Made by a program: the position numbers and the translations under genes
Source: Oricola sp.
Lineage (GTDB): Bacteria > Pseudomonadota > Alphaproteobacteria > Rhizobiales > Rhizobiaceae
NCBI RefSeq assembly: GCF_022763245.1
Contig: NZ_JALEGV010000008.1
Span: 1 to 64,000 of the forward strand
Direction: 5' to 3'
DNA: 64,000 bases
The notes under the pieces: generated by a model
Database searches by the model: none
Told to the model about the DNA's origin: nothing
The model's input: the letters and a program-made list of their open reading frames with translations, nothing else
Part shown: positions 28,671 through 37,112 of the stretch, piece by piece
Layout: the number at the start of each line of letters is the position of its first letter
Numbering within the stretch: position 1 is the first letter of the stretch

Positions 28671-30062
28671 TCAGGACTCCTTGAACAGCTTGCGAATTTC
28701 CGGCCGGGTCGGTTCGTAACTGTGCGGCGCCGCCATGACGATGTCGAGGTCACCAGGCCGGTACGGCGCACCGAGGAACTCGAACAGCAATCTCAGGCGA
28801 TCGGAGCGGGAAACGATATCCTCGTAGGTAATCTGGAAGCAATTCGATCGGCCATTCGCGAACCCTGCAAACCGGCCCTCCGTCTCCTCTAGCCTGCGAC
28901 GCACCTCCTCGGGATCACGCTCCTTCCACCAGGCGCTGTTGAGAACGTCGTCGAGACGGCGCGTGAGGAAGACGAAGCCCGCTTGAGGAAACAACGTTTC
29001 GAGGAACCGCAGATAGTCCTCGAACCGGTCGCCAACCTCATCATACCTGATTTCCTTGAAGCCGAAGCAGGTCACGGTGCCGTCATCAGCGCGGTCAGAC
29101 AAGACGATGGTGCGGGCAACGTCTCTCAGCTCGTTCAAGACCCGTTCAAGGTCAACCAGACCTATGCCGAACCAGGGCGAATTGGGGCTTCGCGCATTCG
29201 TGTATTTCTCGGAGGCTCTGGACAGAGTGTCGTAGGCCTCGAAAAGGGAGAAAAACGCATTGCCGTTTTCGCCGCGCAGCAGCATCCCGTCGATACTGTT
29301 CAGCACACCTTGCAGGAGAGTGGAGCCGCTGCGGCCGTAAGTCACCACAAGAACAGACTGGAAGTTCAATGCGCTCGGACGGGTTCGTTCCCCGTCGTCG
29401 GCCCGGGACATGAGACGGAAATAGGCCTTTGCGGCTTCGCTGCGGGCCGTTTCCTCGCTCAAGGGAGGCGAAGTCCTTTCGCCCCGCGCCATGCTCTTGC
29501 AGCGCTCCAGGGCCTTCGACCAGGACGGGTTGGCCCGGTCGGCATGGTCAACAAGGCATCGTTCCCAAAGCCTGACCGCCTCGTCCCAGCGCCTGGACTT
29601 TTCGGCGACCCGTGCGAGGCCCGCAATGCCCCACGGCACGTCCGGCCGGGCCTCAAGCAAGTGCTCAAACACAGTACTCGCTTGGTCGAAGGCCTCGGAT
29701 CTCAAAAGGGCCTGCCCATGTTTGCGCTGTTCGTCTTCGGTGTAGCAGGAAGAAAAGCGTCGCCGAACCGTGCCCCATAGTTTCGCAGCCTCTTGAGGAT
29801 TGTCCGAGAGCAGCAGCGCGTTTGCCGCGGCGATGTGGGTTGCCGCATCGTCCGGGTGTGCCGATATGGCGGCCATGAATGCCTCTGCCGCCTCCTCGTG
29901 GCGCCCGGCCTCGGAAAGCTCTTCGCCGAGGACCTTGTAGAGGACCGCGGGATCGCCCCCCAGTTTCGAGAATGTCTTGCGCAACTTTCCGGCAGCCCGA
30001 TCGAAGGCGGTCGCTTTTTCCCGCCCCGGCTTCCGCGCAAAGATATCCTTGAGGCGCTTCAT
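28671..30062 (-). CDS. TPR-sulfotransferase fusion protein
   Basis: 463 residues from ATG 30062; starts at 30077 or GTG 30104 are possible and none has a clear Shine-Dalgarno. Residues ~30-200 contain TPR-like helices (LGEELSEAGRHEEAAEAFMAAI; HPDDAATHIAAANALL). The C-terminal ~240 residues are a sulfotransferase with P-loop VVTYGRSGSTLLQGVLN and a second site FLTRRLDDVLNSAWW. The TPR part may tether the enzyme to partner enzymes. It is the last gene of the minus-strand island operon. Confidence 0.88.
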   Translation of the reverse strand: MKRLKDIFARKPGREKATAFDRAAGKLRKTFSKLGGDPAVLYKVLGEELSEAGRHEEAAEAFMAAISAHPDDAATHIAAANALLLSDNPQEAAKLWGTVRRRFSSCYTEDEQRKHGQALLRSEAFDQASTVFEHLLEARPDVPWGIAGLARVAEKSRRWDEAVRLWERCLVDHADRANPSWSKALERCKSMARGERTSPPLSEETARSEAAKAYFRLMSRADDGERTRPSALNFQSVLVVTYGRSGSTLLQGVLNSIDGMLLRGENGNAFFSLFEAYDTLSRASEKYTNARSPNSPWFGIGLVDLERVLNELRDVARTIVLSDRADDGTVTCFGFKEIRYDEVGDRFEDYLRFLETLFPQAGFVFLTRRLDDVLNSAWWKERDPEEVRRRLEETEGRFAGFANGRSNCFQITYEDIVSRSDRLRLLFEFLGAPYRPGDLDIVMAAPHSYEPTRPEIRKLFKES

Positions 30063-30134
30063 GACTGTGCGGCGCATGTGCGTCTCGAACCGACAACCCC
30101 GCACATGGTCCGGATCCTCATGCCTCCCTGAGCC

Positions 30135-31400
30135 TCAACGCTGCGCAGAGACCGCAGCGGGCAACGCTCCGGAGTTGCTGTTCGGGAAGGGTTTCCCAGG
30201 ATCGGAAACGCCGAGAAAGGGGCAGAGCTTCTCGTAGCCGTCGCCATCGACGATGTTCATCTCCAGAAAGCGTTCTTTCGGCTTGTCCCGGAAAAAGTCG
30301 TGAACCCTGCGATAATAGGCCTCCCTGGCATCCAGCCAATTGTCGAAGGCGCCGTAGACGCCGTGATGAACGAAGCTGGCCTTGTTGCGAAATTTCCAGC
30401 GCGACGCCGACCGTGCAACGCCATCGATGGAGTCTTCGCCTGCATTGCGAAGATAATGCCGGGTTATCGAGGTCTCCCAACTCTCGGCGTCGCGCGTCGT
30501 GAAAACGAACTTCGAGTTGGGAAACGCGTGGTAGAGCGATTCGAACTGACTGCTCACAGATATGTCGGTGAACGCGTCGTAGAGAACGAAATCCGACTGC
30601 CCGATCAGATCCATCGTCATCGGATTGCTCCAATGAATGGAATGGAAGCCGAGACGGTTGAGGGCTGTATTCAAGGACGTCGTCCCGGTTCGGCTCAGTC
30701 CGATACCGAAGACCTTCTCGCGTTCGAAGTCCGGAAAGTTCGGCGAGACGATCTTGTCGCGGACCCTGAGCAAATCGCGAAGTTGCCTTTTCCCGCCAGC
30801 CCCCGATGGCAGGGACGCGACGCTTCTGCAAAACGCGTCGTGATCGCCGAGCGCGAGGTAGATCTCGCACAGCAGGATCTGCAACGGCGAATGCGCCGAA
30901 TCGGAACTGTCAGCTGTGTCTGCATCGTTCCCCGGCAAGCTTGCATCTGTCCCGCAAATAGCGGCCTCCGCCGAACACTCGATCACGCGATCGCGCAATC
31001 GGATCATGGCTTCCGACCACTGGCTGCCCCTGAAGCAAAACTGGATCAGATGGAGCAACCTTTGGCCGGTCACCCGGTTGAAATGCACGCGCTCAGCGAG
31101 CGCCAACAAACTTGGCAATTCGGATTCGGCTCGTTTCTGATCACCTCTTCTGGCTATGACCTGAACAAGGTTGGCTTTTTCGTCCAGTGAATCCGGGCAC
31201 AAGCAAAGAAAGCGTTCAAGCCTTGCGCGCAGTTCCTCCATGTCCTTGCGCTTTCGCCCCACGCGAACCAGACCGGCAAGCGGTTCGGGGTCATTTGGGC
31301 GCGCCGACGCTGCCGCCTCGAAGTGCTGGTCCGCTTCGTCGTACCGGTTTTGCTCCAGCAGGCGATCGCCTGTTTCCACGGACAAATCCACGCGTCTCAT
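30135..31400 (-). CDS. TPR-sulfotransferase protein, Sulfotransfer_4-like
   Basis: 421 residues. The N-terminal ~190 residues have TPR-like character (LEQNRYDEADQHFEAAASARP, PLQILLCEIYLALGDHDAF). The C-terminal domain has the P-loop GIGLSRTGTTSLNTALNRLG and SKFVFTTRDAESWETS, matching the Sulfotransfer_4 (PF17784) group. Its ATG overlaps the upstream stop (ATGA), so it is translationally coupled to the gene before it. The acceptor is unknown. Confidence 0.87.
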   Translation of the reverse strand: MRRVDLSVETGDRLLEQNRYDEADQHFEAAASARPNDPEPLAGLVRVGRKRKDMEELRARLERFLCLCPDSLDEKANLVQVIARRGDQKRAESELPSLLALAERVHFNRVTGQRLLHLIQFCFRGSQWSEAMIRLRDRVIECSAEAAICGTDASLPGNDADTADSSDSAHSPLQILLCEIYLALGDHDAFCRSVASLPSGAGGKRQLRDLLRVRDKIVSPNFPDFEREKVFGIGLSRTGTTSLNTALNRLGFHSIHWSNPMTMDLIGQSDFVLYDAFTDISVSSQFESLYHAFPNSKFVFTTRDAESWETSITRHYLRNAGEDSIDGVARSASRWKFRNKASFVHHGVYGAFDNWLDAREAYYRRVHDFFRDKPKERFLEMNIVDGDGYEKLCPFLGVSDPGKPFPNSNSGALPAAVSAQR

Positions 31401-32053
31401 CCTCTTTCGAAGGAGTAGCCGAAGCGCTTGATGTCATCCCGGTAGAACTGTCCGATCAAGTCACGAACCCGGGGCGTGAAGTAATCCTGATAGGAACCCT
31501 CGCGCTTCGAGCGGTTCCGATGGGGGAACGTGTCCGGCAAAGTCAGATGAAGCCTGCCGAAGATCGCCCTGACATCGGCCTCAAAGCTTTCAAACCGACC
31601 AAGATAGTCGACCGCATCGGGTTCGATCAGCGCGCTCTGGCTGCGGAAGTGCGAATTGCAGGTTTGCGGATCGAGCGTAGCGAGATGTTCGGCAAACTTG
31701 CCGATGTCCTGAAACGTGTCGATCTGCTCCGCCGAGAGCTTCATGAAGCCGACCTTGCGCGGATTGATCTTGTTCTTCCATCCGGAAACGAACCGGTCCC
31801 AAGGATTGCGCACGAATGCAAACTTGAAATACGCGCCATATTGCTCAGGATCGAACGGAACCTTGAATTCGTGTTCGATCTCGAAGGAGACAGACGCGTC
31901 CTTCAGCAGGTGGTAAAGAGTGCGCGTCCCCACTTTTGCATTGCGAAACCAAACGAGCCTCGGTGAAGAGCAGACCGTGAGCGAATACCTGCCCAACAGG
32001 TTCTTCGAACCGGCCCGCTCTCGTGGTCCGCTCAGGGAGGCCGTGTCCATCAT
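31397..32053 (-). CDS. Sulfotransferase family 2 (carbohydrate-type) protein
   Basis: 218 residues. The motifs WFRNAKVGTRTLYHLL (5'-PSB variant) and FKFAFVRNPWDRFVSGWKNK (3'-PB) are the signature of the Sulfotransfer_2 family (PF03567), whose members sulfate sugars such as GalNAc or uronic acids. It is compact, with no signal peptide. It overlaps both neighbours by 4 bp, so three genes here are translationally coupled. Confidence 0.88.
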   Translation of the reverse strand: MMDTASLSGPRERAGSKNLLGRYSLTVCSSPRLVWFRNAKVGTRTLYHLLKDASVSFEIEHEFKVPFDPEQYGAYFKFAFVRNPWDRFVSGWKNKINPRKVGFMKLSAEQIDTFQDIGKFAEHLATLDPQTCNSHFRSQSALIEPDAVDYLGRFESFEADVRAIFGRLHLTLPDTFPHRNRSKREGSYQDYFTPRVRDLIGQFYRDDIKRFGYSFERG

Positions 32054-34434
32054 GTGACGACCCCATCAGCCTCGACCAACGTCGAAAGATAGTGGTCGGG
32101 CGCATCGATCAGTCCGAGTTGAAGCAGTTGATCGCTCCCCGAATAGCGCTTGGTATGGGCATTCGAGAACCGGACCCCCTCCCCTTGAGCCTCCAGATAT
32201 CTCTCATAGGTCAGGTACCGGCGACGGCAGGCAGGCATGCGCGCGTTGTCGGCAAGATCCGCCCTGAACGTCTCCCGGAGTTTCCCCGACAGTTTGAAGT
32301 GAAGCAGCGCCGCGGAAACGTCCGAGACCCGGGCCGGCGAGATGACATGGCTACTCATCAAAAAACTGATGTCGCGCCCGCCCCGTATCAGGGGTGTCTT
32401 GGTCAGGTTCTCCCCACACCCGAACGCTTGCCGGGCACCGCCGCGAAAAACGGAATACGGACAGAGAACGCTTGGGTGCCGGTCGATCCGACTGTCGAAT
32501 AAAGGGTAGCTTTCCGGAAAATCGACGAACGCCCCTTCCCCATGCACGGGTTGCTCCTCGGCAAACATGTCAAGCATGAACGCAGGAAGCGCTTCCTCAT
32601 TCCTGGCGCTCATGTAGTCGGTCAGATGACGCAGACTCTTCATCTCCATGCCGGGAAAAACCAGAGCTTCGTCCACATCGACATAACTCACCCAACCGTC
32701 AGCGCCATGTTCCCGCGCCAGTTGGTTGATCCACTGCATGCCCGATTTGGCGACGGCATAGCTCTCGTCGGTCCAAAAGACATGAACGTCGGATTGGTCC
32801 AGCAGGTATTCGCCGCTCCCGTCGTTCGAAGCGTTGTCGACAAAGAAGAACCTGTTCACGCCGAGCGAGCGGTAATAGTCGAGGAACCAGGGCAAACGCC
32901 ATTTCTCGTTTCGAATGGCGGTAAACACCCTTATTTCGTCCTCGACCGGCGCGATCGGGTTCTCGTCACGGCGCTGCAGCGCTTCGGGGTGGCAAGGTTG
33001 GATGTGGGGGACGAAGTGAATTTGTTTTCTGAGATTCCACTTTGCCTTGGCGGTTTCATCATCGCCAAGGCGGCTCGCGCGCCACATCTCCAATTCAACG
33101 ATCTTGGGATGCAACGTGCGGGGCATGTCCTCGATGATCTGCGCCGCCTCGTCTTCCATGTGCATGGCGACGAGCAGTCTGCACAACTGGTTCTTTGCGG
33201 CCACGTCCCATGGCTGGCTGGCGACGAGATCTTCAAGGATCTCCCTGATCTTCACAAATGTTGACGGATCTCCGACGTCGAGGCTCTTGCGCAGAAGGAT
33301 ATGTGCCTTCTTGTGAAGAAGTGCCGCACGCAGCCTCAGTGGAGCCTCTCCGGGCCGAAGCCGTTCGAGATAGGCCTCCACCAGCGATTCCACACCTTCC
33401 AGATCATTGCTCGCATGAAGGATCTTGATCAGCTGATTATAGCGAAACGGTTCCTTGTCGATCGAGTCGCAGACAGAGTCGTAATGCGCACGCGCCTGCT
33501 CGAAATCGGGAAGGCTCAACAACGCGTCGATATAGCCGGAATGCATCGCCGCGTTGCGGGGATGCGCTTCGCAAAGCGCGCGCCAGCGCTCTGCCGCAAC
33601 CTCGTATTGCTTGGACGCCGAGGCCGTTTTCGCCAGCTCCGAAGCCAGCAATTCGTCTGAAGGCTCGCGCCGATTCAATGCCTGGAATAGCTCTTCCGCT
33701 TCGTCGTAGCGGCCCTCGCCCCGCAGGCACACGCCGCGCTTGATCGAAATCTCGGGAACCTCACCCCGGTCGCGGGCGATTTCGTCCAGAGCCGAAAGGG
33801 CTTCGCGAAATCGCTCCTGCGCCTCAAGGATCTCCACCCGCAGCAACTGGAACTCGGTGGTGTCGAACGCGTCTGCAACAGCTCTGAAGTGAGCCATGGC
33901 CTGCTCGGTTTCGAGGATCTTGCACAGGTTCCTGATATGGCCCCTGTGAAAGTCGCCCCGGTCAGGCGCTCGCTCGCACAAAGCCTTCCAGCGGCCCACG
34001 GCGATTCCAAAGCGTTGTTCCTCGACGGCGGAACGCGCCATGCTCGTCAGATCGTCGAGCGCATCCGGCTCTTCCTGCAACACTCTTGCAAACAATGCTT
34101 CCGCTGGGGCGAACTGACCGGTTTGCAGGAGCGCGACATCATATTCCACGCACAGAACCGGATCCGGACCATGGCGTTCGAAGAGATCACCTAGATGTGT
34201 GACGACATCGTTCAGTCTGCGTTCAGCGCGTAACAGTCTGGCCTGCACCAGCCCGGTGGACAGTTTTCCATCAGGAAGCTGCGCGACAAGCTGTCGTGCG
34301 GCTTCGAGATCACCCGCCCTTATCAGCTTTCGAACCCGCCTTTCGCGATGATCCGGCGTATGCCGTGCCATTCCGCGTAGCTTGCTCCAGAGCTTCCCTG
34401 CGACGCCATTCTTTTCTCGCGCGGCGATCGGCAT
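32050..34434 (-). CDS. TPR-glycosyltransferase fusion (GT2/GT92-like)
   Basis: 794 residues from ATG 34434 (MPIAAREKNG); the frame is open 93 codons further up, but that part has no protein character. Residues ~30-470 are many TPR-like repeats (RGEGRYDEAEELFQALNRREP; LLALPDF-type helices). The C-terminal ~280 residues form a glycosyltransferase of the Glyco_tranf_2_4/GT92-like group: VFTAIRNEKWRLPWFLDYY, FFVDNASNDGSGEYL and the metal motif region SYVDVDEALVF. It is cytoplasmic. Its stop overlaps the next gene by 4 bp. Confidence 0.87.
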   Translation of the reverse strand: MPIAAREKNGVAGKLWSKLRGMARHTPDHRERRVRKLIRAGDLEAARQLVAQLPDGKLSTGLVQARLLRAERRLNDVVTHLGDLFERHGPDPVLCVEYDVALLQTGQFAPAEALFARVLQEEPDALDDLTSMARSAVEEQRFGIAVGRWKALCERAPDRGDFHRGHIRNLCKILETEQAMAHFRAVADAFDTTEFQLLRVEILEAQERFREALSALDEIARDRGEVPEISIKRGVCLRGEGRYDEAEELFQALNRREPSDELLASELAKTASASKQYEVAAERWRALCEAHPRNAAMHSGYIDALLSLPDFEQARAHYDSVCDSIDKEPFRYNQLIKILHASNDLEGVESLVEAYLERLRPGEAPLRLRAALLHKKAHILLRKSLDVGDPSTFVKIREILEDLVASQPWDVAAKNQLCRLLVAMHMEDEAAQIIEDMPRTLHPKIVELEMWRASRLGDDETAKAKWNLRKQIHFVPHIQPCHPEALQRRDENPIAPVEDEIRVFTAIRNEKWRLPWFLDYYRSLGVNRFFFVDNASNDGSGEYLLDQSDVHVFWTDESYAVAKSGMQWINQLAREHGADGWVSYVDVDEALVFPGMEMKSLRHLTDYMSARNEEALPAFMLDMFAEEQPVHGEGAFVDFPESYPLFDSRIDRHPSVLCPYSVFRGGARQAFGCGENLTKTPLIRGGRDISFLMSSHVISPARVSDVSAALLHFKLSGKLRETFRADLADNARMPACRRRYLTYERYLEAQGEGVRFSNAHTKRYSGSDQLLQLGLIDAPDHYLSTLVEADGVVT

Positions 34435-34702
34435 GACTGAAACGTTCGGTCCCTCACATTGCCGGCGAATTCTTCTTGGTTTGACGTCGCGCCGGTCAAA
34501 GTCACCACTAGCATAGCGAAACGAGGAAAATTGACCATGCCTGGTGAGCATTGAGCCGCACCAACCACAGATTTTCGGCGTTGCGCCGGCCGTTCGGCTG
34601 CTTCGCCGGGAGGCTTGCGGTCCCCTTAACGCCCACACCAACAAAAAAATCGTCTGGGACGTCGTCTTTGAGCAGCCCTTGACCGTGATGCAGCTGACCG
34701 AG
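34435..34702 (-). other. Intergenic stretch inside the island operon
   Basis: 268 bp between the glycosyltransferase-like stop and the chosen TPR-GT start. It is open in the TPR-GT frame but without conserved character. It could hold an internal promoter; I see no hairpin or small gene. Confidence 0.45.
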
Positions 34703-35770
34703 CTATCCCGCATTGACGATGCGCTGTCCCAAATCTCGATCCGGTGCGTCCGTCAGTTCGTCCAGATAGAGCAGCGTGGAGAAGATGGCCTCGTTTCGCG
34801 TCCGGTATCTTTGCTTTTGCGCCGACTTTCGCTCCAGCCCGTGCTGACCGGATGAGAGTCTGAAAATCTTGGCGTCCGACAGCTTGAAATCCCCAAGGCA
34901 GGACTGCGGATGCTCTTGCGGTAACCAGCGGATCGTCGGCCAATCATGCCAGGCACCCGGAACGCCGAGCCGGATCAGCAGTTCGGCCTTGTCACGCAGG
35001 CCATAAGGAAATCGTTCATCGAACTCCAAAGGCGAACGGTGATGAAAGGCGATTTGCGGCTCTTCGTCACTTCGACCGATCGGATCCCTTTGATGAAACT
35101 GGCTGTTGTGCTCCAGGCGTTCGAAAGGCAGGACGACATGGGAGGCGAGCGGTTCAGACCGAACCTGTTCGGCCAGACGTGAAAACGCTTCTTCGGTCAA
35201 TATGCAGTTGCCATCGAGCGGCAAAGTCCATCGCGCCAAGGGTTTGCCAATGCTCAGGGCCAGATTCCTGGCGCCGTTTACGTTCATCGCGTAGCGAATC
35301 TTGCTCGCGCCGGAAAGCAGTCTGACCTGAAGCACTTCCTGCCGAGACAGCCCCCTGCCGGCGATCAACCCAAGTGCGGTCTCACCGCCAGGACCGTCTT
35401 CGTCCCATCGCTTGGCCCGATATTCAGAAGGCTCGAAGGGAAGATGAACATATTCCGCGCCAGCCCGCGAAAGCGCATCGAGAACTGCACTTTCAGAGTC
35501 CGGATTGAAAATCCTGTTGACGATGAACAGCTTCTTCGCACCAGGGAATTCAGCCTCGGTGTCGAGAATGAAGCGAAGATTCTCGATGGTTTGACGCGCG
35601 TCGTGCCGAGGGTGCAGATCATTCCCGAGGATCCGTGTGATCAGGAATTCATGCTTGCGCGTGTCACCAAAAAGCTCGTGCGCCGACGGCCGATCGCGCA
35701 CGGAGGCGGACAGATCGGCATCGCCCTTACCGTCCCGGCTTTCTTCGAACGCTTCTCGCTGCCGGCGCAT
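34703..35770 (-). CDS. Unassigned glycosyltransferase-like protein
   Basis: 355 residues from ATG 35770 (GGAGAAGG upstream); a TTG at 35797 is an alternative. Not assigned to a named family. The opening FLITRILGNDLHPRHDARQ then a helix and KKLFIVNRIFNPDSESAVL look like the first two beta-alpha units of a GT-A fold. RWTLPLDGNCILTEEAF contains a DGN that could be the metal/nucleotide-sugar motif. The position between sulfotransferase and glycosyltransferase genes supports a sugar-transfer role, but this is inference. Confidence 0.7.
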   Translation of the reverse strand: MRRQREAFEESRDGKGDADLSASVRDRPSAHELFGDTRKHEFLITRILGNDLHPRHDARQTIENLRFILDTEAEFPGAKKLFIVNRIFNPDSESAVLDALSRAGAEYVHLPFEPSEYRAKRWDEDGPGGETALGLIAGRGLSRQEVLQVRLLSGASKIRYAMNVNGARNLALSIGKPLARWTLPLDGNCILTEEAFSRLAEQVRSEPLASHVVLPFERLEHNSQFHQRDPIGRSDEEPQIAFHHRSPLEFDERFPYGLRDKAELLIRLGVPGAWHDWPTIRWLPQEHPQSCLGDFKLSDAKIFRLSSGQHGLERKSAQKQRYRTRNEAIFSTLLYLDELTDAPDRDLGQRIVNAG

Positions 35771-35845
35771 CCTTCTCCAGAGTGAACTCAGTGGCAATTG
35801 ACTGCCCTCGGTTGCTGCTGTGGCGCTCGCCCTCCTAAACGCATT

Positions 35846-36976
35846 TCAGAAACGCCGAGACGCTCCCCATGCGAAGGAAAACAGCGATCGTCTGCATCTG
35901 CGAGGGACGAGGCTTTCAAGACGCCGCAGATATTCCGCCGTGACGCCAGACAATCGGTCTTCGAGTAGATCGTAGTCGGTCCGCTCCGGGTAATCCGAAA
36001 AATCTTCACCGAACAGGCGATCCTCTTGCGGGAAGTACCTCTCGCGCACCCACTCGTTTGAGGCACGAAAGCGATCGAAGAATTCTTCAGCCTCGCCGCG
36101 GGGCACACGTCTCGGTTTTCCTTTCAGTTCGGCCTCGACCGCAGTGTGAATCTCTTTGACAACCTTGTCGCGCAATCCATTGGGCATCCAGGGTTTTCTG
36201 ACGCCGTTGACCCGGCTCAGCACATATTGCGCATCCGCGCTCAAGGAAGGGTTCAGCGCGACATCGGGTACGTTGATGGTCCCGAGCGGAAGACCCGCCA
36301 ACTGGAAGAAGCGTTCGATGTTTTCCCGGCGGTCGCCCGTGTAGGTCGCGATCCTGATGTCCGCTCGATCGAGATGAGGCGTGAACCGATCTATCAACGC
36401 CCGATAGTCGTAGTAGTTGCCCATATCGTCCAGCACGCGATCCGGAGGCGCCGCGAGGAAGCAGTGCGACGCCAAATCCTGAAAGACGCCATCGAAGTGT
36501 GCGTACCCAGCACGCAACACGCTGCTGAAACGGCTGACCGCCAGGCGATCCTGACGCCGAAGGCACATGACCACGGTGATCTCATCGACCAGTGGGGCGA
36601 AGAAACCGAGCAACCGCTCGATCTCGCTGGAGGTAGTCAGGCGGCTGTGTACCAGTTCGCTGCTGACAACCAGCACCCGCCAGTTGGGGTTGCGTTCCAG
36701 TTCCCTGCGGAAGCGCCTCCTGATTGCGCGTCGGTATCTGAGCTCATTCGTTCTCTTCGACGCGAGCACATGTGCTTTGACATTGTCGAACACGCCGTCG
36801 TCCAGACTGGCAGCAACCAGCCAGGTGTGATTGACCGGACCGAGGGATTTCGGAAACAGGATGCCCGCGCGGGCGAGGTCTTCGCGACTGTCGGCGAGTG
36901 CAGTTTGAATGCTTGTTGTCCCGGTCTTCTCCGTGCCGACATGCAGCACGAGCCGCCGCGCAGTGCCGCCGTTCAT
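35846..36976 (-). CDS. Sulfotransferase-like P-loop protein
   Basis: 376 residues from ATG 36976. The N-terminus RRLVLHVGTEKTGTTSIQTA is a clear sulfotransferase-type 5'-phosphosulfate loop. VLVVSSELVHSR and VVMCLRRQDRLAVSRFSS follow, the latter in the place of the 3'-phosphate-binding strand and helix. Overall it resembles divergent bacterial sulfotransferase-like proteins with no assigned acceptor. It lies between the ABC exporter and the unassigned glycosyltransferase on the same strand. Confidence 0.8.
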   Translation of the reverse strand: MNGGTARRLVLHVGTEKTGTTSIQTALADSREDLARAGILFPKSLGPVNHTWLVAASLDDGVFDNVKAHVLASKRTNELRYRRAIRRRFRRELERNPNWRVLVVSSELVHSRLTTSSEIERLLGFFAPLVDEITVVMCLRRQDRLAVSRFSSVLRAGYAHFDGVFQDLASHCFLAAPPDRVLDDMGNYYDYRALIDRFTPHLDRADIRIATYTGDRRENIERFFQLAGLPLGTINVPDVALNPSLSADAQYVLSRVNGVRKPWMPNGLRDKVVKEIHTAVEAELKGKPRRVPRGEAEEFFDRFRASNEWVRERYFPQEDRLFGEDFSDYPERTDYDLLEDRLSGVTAEYLRRLESLVPRRCRRSLFSFAWGASRRF

Positions 36977-37112
36977 GGCCTCGATGATCCGCCAGATCCT
37001 GAGCCGCATTGAACAAAGTGATCTTGCATCAATGCACGGAGCGCCTCATCCGGGCTGGCTCCGCCGCACATCGCATCGCGCGCGCCGAGCCGCCGCTCGT
37101 GCGAACCCCAAT

